DNA of 64,000 bases from Paraburkholderia kururiensis JCM 10599 = LMG 19447 (GTDB taxonomy: Bacteria; Pseudomonadota; Gammaproteobacteria; Burkholderiales; Burkholderiaceae). Positions 59,794 to 64,000 of this stretch are shown piece after piece. Location: contig NZ_RJZE01000018.1 of NCBI RefSeq assembly GCF_003986935.1, forward strand, positions 62,001-126,000, in the 5' to 3' direction. A program made the translations under genes and the position numbers. The notes under the pieces are model-generated. The model ran no database searches and had not been told where the DNA came from. It saw nothing but the letters and a program-made list of their open reading frames with translations. How positions within the stretch are numbered: the stretch's first letter is position 1; the number at the start of each line of letters is the position of its first letter.

Positions 59794-61602
59794 ATGTCCC
59801 CAGTCAATGGAGCGCGCACGGGCGCGCTCTCGGCCGACGTCGCCATCATCGGCGCCGGGCCGGTCGGACTCACGATCGCCAACCTTCTCGGACAGCAAGG
59901 TGTCAGCGTGATCGTGATCGAGAAGCTCGATCAGATCATCGACTATCCGCGCGCAATCGGTCTGGATGACGAAGCATTGCGCGTGTTCCAGTCCATCGGC
60001 CTCGCCTCGACGCTGCTGCCGCACATCACGCCCGATCACTGGATGCGCTTTACCACCGGCGACGGCCAGTGCTTCGCCTCCATCGAACCGCGCACCGACG
60101 AGTTCGGCTGGTCGCGCCGTAACGCTTTCCTGCAGCCGCTCGCCGATCGCGTGCTGTACGACGGCCTGAAGCGCTTCCCGCACGTCGACGTGCTGTTCGG
60201 GCACGGCGTCGTGTCGTTCATCCAGAACGACCAGGGCGTGACGATCGAAGCAGAAGATTCGAACGGCGCGCGGCGCACGATTCGCGCGGCCTACATGGTG
60301 GGCTGCGACGGCGGCGGCAGCAGCGTGCGCCGCGGTCTCGATCTGCCATTCGAGGGGCGCACCAAGCCGAACCAGTGGATCGTGGTGGACGTGCGCAACG
60401 ACCCGGTCGGCACGCCGCACGTCTATCTCGTGTGCGACAACGAGCGGCCGTACGTGTCCGCGGCGCTGCCGCACGGCATCCGCCGCTTCGAGTTCATGGT
60501 GATGCCCGACGAGACCGAAGAGGAACTCTCGAAGCCGGAGAACCTCGCCAAGCTGATGCGCAAGCTTGTCGCGGAGCCGGACAAGGTCGACTACATCCGC
60601 AAGCGCGTGTACACGCACAACGCGCGCCTCGCGAGCACGTTTCGCGTGGGGCGCATCCTGCTGGCCGGCGACGCTGCGCACATCATGCCGGTCTGGCAGG
60701 GGCAGGGCTACAACAGCGGCATGCGCGATGCGAGCAACCTCGGCTGGAAGCTCGCCATGGTGGTGAAGGGCACGGCGGGACCGGGCCTGCTCGACAGCTA
60801 CACCGCCGAGCGCCGCGCGCATGCGCGCTCCATGATTCACCTCTCCGAAGTGGCCGGCGACATCGTTGCGCCCTTGTCGACGCTCGGCAAGGCGATGCGG
60901 GCCGTGCTGATCAGAAGTGCATCGATTTTCCCGTCCGTGAAGCGCTATTTCGTGGAGATGCGCTTCAAGCCGATGCCACGCTACGAGCGCGGCGTGGTGC
61001 TGCTGCCCGAGCCGAAGCAGACGGGCGGCTGGCTTGCGCGCCGTCTCGAACGGGCGGGCGACGGCCCGCTCGGGCGCTTGCTCAACCTGATGTCGCAGAA
61101 CCGCGCGTCGCTGATCGGCCGCCTCGCCTATGGCCGCGATCCGCTCGAGAAGTCGCCGGTTGGCCGCATGTTCATCCAGCCGTACGTGCGCACGCCGGCC
61201 AATGAGGTCGTGCGTCTGGACGACGCCATCGGCAACGGCTTCACGGTGCTGGCCTGGGGCGCGGACCCCACCTTCGGATTGACCGACGAAGCGCGCGGCA
61301 TCTGGGAGCGCCTGGGCGGCCGCTTCGTGTTCGCGAAACCCGATGTTCAGATGACCTATACCAACGACGTGCCGCCCGGCGTGACGGCGCTCGGCGATGT
61401 TCAGGGGCGCCTCAAGGACTGGTTCGGCGCCCAGCCGGCATCCGTTGTGCTGCTGCGCCCGGACCGCTTCGTCGCCGGCCTGTGCGCACCGCACGAAGTG
61501 TCGCGCGCCATTGTCGAACTGGCCGGCAAGCTCGACTTGCGCGCCGCGCCCTCTGTACCGAAGCAACACACTGCCGTCCGCGAGACCGTTGGAGCCCTGT
61601 AA
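59794..61602 (+). CDS. mhpA: 3-(3-Hydroxyphenyl)propionate / 3-hydroxycinnamate 2-hydroxylase
   Basis: 602 residues of the class A flavin hydroxylases. FAD fold IIGAGPVGLTIANLLGQQG near residue 20, DYPRAIGLDDEALRVFQ, the GCDGGGSSVRRGL DG-motif and LAGDAAHIMPVWQGQGYNSG. It ortho-hydroxylates the substrate to the 2,3-dihydroxyphenyl acid using NADH. The extra C-terminal thioredoxin-like part is as in MhpA. GGAGAG precedes the ATG. The next gene starts in its stop codon. Confidence 0.95.
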   Translation: MSPVNGARTGALSADVAIIGAGPVGLTIANLLGQQGVSVIVIEKLDQIIDYPRAIGLDDEALRVFQSIGLASTLLPHITPDHWMRFTTGDGQCFASIEPRTDEFGWSRRNAFLQPLADRVLYDGLKRFPHVDVLFGHGVVSFIQNDQGVTIEAEDSNGARRTIRAAYMVGCDGGGSSVRRGLDLPFEGRTKPNQWIVVDVRNDPVGTPHVYLVCDNERPYVSAALPHGIRRFEFMVMPDETEEELSKPENLAKLMRKLVAEPDKVDYIRKRVYTHNARLASTFRVGRILLAGDAAHIMPVWQGQGYNSGMRDASNLGWKLAMVVKGTAGPGLLDSYTAERRAHARSMIHLSEVAGDIVAPLSTLGKAMRAVLIRSASIFPSVKRYFVEMRFKPMPRYERGVVLLPEPKQTGGWLARRLERAGDGPLGRLLNLMSQNRASLIGRLAYGRDPLEKSPVGRMFIQPYVRTPANEVVRLDDAIGNGFTVLAWGADPTFGLTDEARGIWERLGGRFVFAKPDVQMTYTNDVPPGVTALGDVQGRLKDWFGAQPASVVLLRPDRFVAGLCAPHEVSRAIVELAGKLDLRAAPSVPKQHTAVRETVGAL

Positions 61603-62543
61603 TGCCGATTCACCTCGAATGTTTGTCCCACACACCGCTGCACGGCTACTACGATCCGGCGCCTGAAGTCGTGGCCGAAGTCGAGCGCGCGGGCGCGGCT
61701 GCGCGGGAGCGCGTGCGCCGGTTCGATCCCGAACTCGTGATCGTGTTCGCGCCGGACCACTACAACGGCTTCTTCTACGACCTGATGCCGCCGTTCTGTA
61801 TCGGCGCGGCAGCGACCGCGGTGGGCGATTTCAAGAGCCTTGCCGGCGCGCTCGACGTGCCGTCCGACATCGCGCGGCAGATGGCCGAAAGCGTTCTCGC
61901 CGACGATGTCGACGTGGCCCTCTCGTACCGCATGCAGGTGGATCACGGCTGCGCGCAGGCGCTCGAAGTGCTGACGGGTGGCCTCGACCGCTATCCCTCG
62001 ATTCCGGTGTTCATCAACTCGGTTGCGCCGCCCATGGCCACGCTGCGCCGCTCGCGCCTGTTGGGCCAGGCAGTGGGCCGCTTTGCGGCGCGCACCGGCA
62101 AACGCGTGTTGCTGGTCGGCTCGGGCGGCATTTCGCATGAACCGCCGGTGCCCGAACTTGCCGGCGCGAACGACGAAGTGGCGCAACGCCTGATTTCAGG
62201 CCGCAACCCGACGCCCGAGGCGCGGGCGCAGCGCCAGCAACGGACGGTGGCCGCAGCCCGGGCGTTCTCCGCCGGCGACGCGCCGAATATGCGTGCACTC
62301 AATCCCGAGTGGGATCAGGCCTTCCTCGCACATCTCAAGGACGACTTGCTGGCTGTGGACGGCATGACCAACAGCGCGATCACGCGCGAGGGGGGCCGGT
62401 CGGCGCACGAGATCCGCACGTGGGTGGCCGCGTTCGGCGCGCTGGCGGCCTGCGGTCCTTATGAAGCACACGTCGATTTCTACCGCGCGATTCCGGAGTG
62501 GATCGCCGGCTTTGCCGTGATGCACGCGCAGCCCGCAAATTGA
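61602..62543 (+). CDS. mhpB: 2,3-Dihydroxyphenylpropionate 1,2-dioxygenase (extradiol, LigB superfamily)
   Basis: 313 residues closely matching E. coli MhpB: CLSHTPLHGYYDP, VIVFAPDHYNGFFYDLMPPFC, MQVDHGCAQ, GSGGISHEPPVPELA and STHEI-like AHEIRTWVAAF. Metal and catalytic His residues are in place, including the NDH-equivalent PDH that the other LigB-type enzyme at 22635 lacks. Cleaves the catechol ring meta to the hydroxyls. Overlaps mhpA by one base (TAATG). Confidence 0.95.
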   Translation: MPIHLECLSHTPLHGYYDPAPEVVAEVERAGAAARERVRRFDPELVIVFAPDHYNGFFYDLMPPFCIGAAATAVGDFKSLAGALDVPSDIARQMAESVLADDVDVALSYRMQVDHGCAQALEVLTGGLDRYPSIPVFINSVAPPMATLRRSRLLGQAVGRFAARTGKRVLLVGSGGISHEPPVPELAGANDEVAQRLISGRNPTPEARAQRQQRTVAAARAFSAGDAPNMRALNPEWDQAFLAHLKDDLLAVDGMTNSAITREGGRSAHEIRTWVAAFGALAACGPYEAHVDFYRAIPEWIAGFAVMHAQPAN

Positions 62544-62567
62544 ACGGTCAGGAAAGGAGAATCAGGA

Positions 62568-63353
62568 ATGCTGAATCAGGACGCCATAACAGCGCTGGCC
62601 GTTCGCCTGCGTGAAGCAGGGCGTACGCGTGAAGTCGTGGAACCCGTGCGCGGCGAGATCGCGCTCGACGACATTGCGAGCGCCTACGCTGTGCAGCAAG
62701 CCAATGTCGACGCACGCGTGGCGGCGGGCGAGCGCATTGTTGGCCGCAAGATCGGGCTCACTTCGCTCGCAGTGCAAAAGCAGCTTGGCGTGGATCAGCC
62801 GGATTTCGGCACGCTGTTCGCGAGCATGGCTTACGGCGACAACCAGCCGATGCCGCTTGCGAGCCTGATCCAGCCCAAGGTGGAAGCCGAGATCGCTCTC
62901 GTGCTGAAACGCGATCTCACCGCCGGCAAGCATACGTTCGCCGACCTCATCGACGCGACCGCCTACGCGCTTGCCGCCATCGAAGTGGTGGACAGCCGCA
63001 TTCGCAATTGGGACATCCGGTTTGTGGACACGGTGGCCGACAACGCATCGAGCGCGCTCTTCGTGCTGGGCAGCCGTCCGGTGGCGCTGGCCGACCTCGA
63101 TCTGGTGGCAGCCGGCATGACGCTCGAGCGCGACGGCGAAGTGCTGTCGCGCGGCAACGGGGGCGCCTGCCTCGGCAATCCGCTCAATGCGGCCGTCTGG
63201 CTCGCAGACCGCATGGCGCAACTGGGCACACCGCTCTGCGCAGGCGACGTGCTGCTCACCGGCGCGCTGGGGCCGATGGTGGCCGTGACCCAGCCGGGTA
63301 CCTACACCGCGCACATCGAAGGGCTCGGCAGCGTGCGTGCGAGCTTCGCATAA
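62568..63353 (+). CDS. mhpD: 2-Hydroxypenta-2,4-dienoate (2-keto-4-pentenoate) hydratase
   Basis: 261 residues. Family segments: RKIGLTSLAVQKQLGVDQPDFGTLF, KVEAEIALVLKRDL, AIEVVDSRIRNWDIRFVDTVADNASSA and GPMVAVTQPGTY. It hydrates the dienoate to 4-hydroxy-2-oxovalerate. In the E. coli order mhpC lies between mhpB and mhpD; here only 24 bp separate them and no MhpC hydrolase is encoded there. GAAAGGAG precedes the ATG. Confidence 0.93.
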   Translation: MLNQDAITALAVRLREAGRTREVVEPVRGEIALDDIASAYAVQQANVDARVAAGERIVGRKIGLTSLAVQKQLGVDQPDFGTLFASMAYGDNQPMPLASLIQPKVEAEIALVLKRDLTAGKHTFADLIDATAYALAAIEVVDSRIRNWDIRFVDTVADNASSALFVLGSRPVALADLDLVAAGMTLERDGEVLSRGNGGACLGNPLNAAVWLADRMAQLGTPLCAGDVLLTGALGPMVAVTQPGTYTAHIEGLGSVRASFA

Positions 63354-63392
63354 CTCCCCGCGAGACACATTCATTTCGTCAAGGAATTCGAC

Positions 63393-64000
63393 ATGGCTTC
63401 CGCCAAACTCAAAGCGGCGATCATCGGCTCGGGCAACATCGGCACCGATCTCATGATCAAGATCATGCGCCACGGCAAGCACCTGGAGATGGGCGCAATG
63501 GTCGGCATCGACCCGAACTCGGACGGCCTTGCACGTGCCGCGCGTCTTGGCGTTGCGACCACACACGAAGGCGTGCAGGGTCTCGTCAATCTGCCCGTGT
63601 TCAACGACATCGACTTCGTGTTCGACGCAACCTCCGCCGGCGCGCACGTGAAGAACGACGCGTTTCTGCGCCAGCACAAGCCCGATATTCGCGTAATCGA
63701 CCTCACGCCTGCTGCGATCGGTCCGTACTGCGTGCCCGTGGTCAACCTCGACGCGCATCTCGACGCAAAGAACGTGAACATGGTCACCTGCGGCGGGCAG
63801 GCCACCATTCCCATGGTCGCGGCCGTATCGCGCGTGGCGCACGTGCATTACGCGGAGATCGTCGCGTCGATCAGCAGCCGCTCGGCGGGGCCCGGCACGC
63901 GTGCCAACATTGACGAGTTCACCGAAACAACCTCGATGGCGATCGAAGTGGTAGGGCGCGCTGCGCGGGGCAAGGCGATTATCGTGCTGAACCCGGCCGA
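63393..64000 (+). CDS. mhpF: Acetaldehyde dehydrogenase (acylating), cut at the window edge
   Basis: The first 202 codons are present. NAD-binding GSGNIGTDLMIKIM, MVGIDPNSDGLARAARLG, DATSAGAH, NLVTCGGQA-like MVTCGGQATIPM with the catalytic Cys, and SRSAGPGTRANIDEFTETTS. Full-length enzymes have about 310 residues and work in complex with the MhpE aldolase, channeling acetaldehyde to acetyl-CoA. AAGGA precedes the ATG. mhpE and possibly mhpC would lie beyond the window. Confidence 0.95.
   Translation, partial: MASAKLKAAIIGSGNIGTDLMIKIMRHGKHLEMGAMVGIDPNSDGLARAARLGVATTHEGVQGLVNLPVFNDIDFVFDATSAGAHVKNDAFLRQHKPDIRVIDLTPAAIGPYCVPVVNLDAHLDAKNVNMVTCGGQATIPMVAAVSRVAHVHYAEIVASISSRSAGPGTRANIDEFTETTSMAIEVVGRAARGKAIIVLNPA

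Noticed and set aside
59638..61635. 665-codon open frame on the minus strand
   Set aside because: It is the mirror of mhpA in GC-rich DNA; the translation is rich in Arg, His, Ala and shows no family motif, while the plus-strand frame is an unambiguous flavin hydroxylase.

Overview
The window reads as a chromosome or megaplasmid segment of a GC-rich betaproteobacterium of the Burkholderia/Paraburkholderia/Caballeronia group. Three OmpC-type porins, the EtfBA pair, the mhp genes, the P4-type integrase remnant and the dense aromatic-catabolic content all fit that group. No rRNA, tRNA or CRISPR array was seen. Genus and species cannot be settled from the sequence alone. Product names rest on motifs and remembered family sequences, not on a database search.

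Layout. (1) 1-2106: 3' end of a DapA-family lyase, a carboxymuconolactone-decarboxylase-like protein and an ornithine cyclodeaminase/mu-crystallin homologue. (2) 2116-9905: a hydroxycinnamate (ferulate/p-coumarate) module: divergent MarR regulator with palindromic sites, CoA hydratase-lyase, MaoC-like protein, aryl-CoA ligase, AAHS transporter, aryl-aldehyde dehydrogenase and a porin. (3) 9955-13275: a less GC-rich stretch with an odd alpha/beta hydrolase, a broken integrase and a chemoreceptor, which looks like an integration boundary. (4) 13462-38412: a very large divergent catabolic cluster. Leftward run fifteen genes: feruloyl-CoA-synthetase-type ligase, crotonase, Rieske oxygenase, three RraA/LigK-like aldolases, LigB-type dioxygenase, LigJ hydratase, porin, MFS transporter, and a gentisate-type module (FAH hydrolase, gentisate dioxygenase, FAD monooxygenase) ending in a class III CoA-transferase and a citryl-CoA-lyase-like protein. 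Rightward run a thiolase-like protein, a Zn-ribbon/3-hydroxyacyl-CoA-dehydrogenase fusion, an acyl-CoA dehydrogenase, a Rieske reductase and EtfBA, with a MarR gene on the other strand. Two nearly identical 19-bp palindromes sit in the divergent promoter region at 29.8-29.9 kb.

(5) 38561-43221: LysR remnant, GntR regulator, and a porin-permease-TerC operon closed by a 39-nt perfect palindrome. (6) 43944-51178: a divergent redox cluster built around a heme-oxygenase-like diiron protein (HDO) with all six expected ligands, two plant-type ferredoxins, a 2Fe-2S/flavin reductase, an aldehyde dehydrogenase, an HbpS-like protein, a hydrolase, an unrecognised 112-aa protein and a second cyclodeaminase homologue. 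This is the best candidate for an undescribed system. (7) 51121-58644: frameshifted and truncated MerR gene, heavy-metal P-type ATPase with an intact MerR-type promoter, LysR/LysE pair, cupin, O-methyltransferase, ferredoxin, small membrane protein, ECF sigma factor, DUF2501 protein. (8) 58847-64000: IclR-type regulator and the mhpA-mhpB-mhpD-mhpF genes for 3-(3-hydroxyphenyl)propionate degradation, the last cut by the window edge.

How it fits together. Modules 2, 4 and 8 each take a phenylpropanoid-type acid toward central metabolism. Module 2 uses the retro-aldol CoA route to an aldehyde. Module 4 appears to use CoA activation and beta-oxidation of the side chain, then Rieske-type attack on the ring and LigB/LigJ/LigK-type ring cleavage. 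Module 8 uses direct hydroxylation and meta cleavage. Porins and MFS transporters accompany the modules as likely uptake routes. The substrates of the HDO cluster and of the gentisate-plus-CoA branch are unknown.
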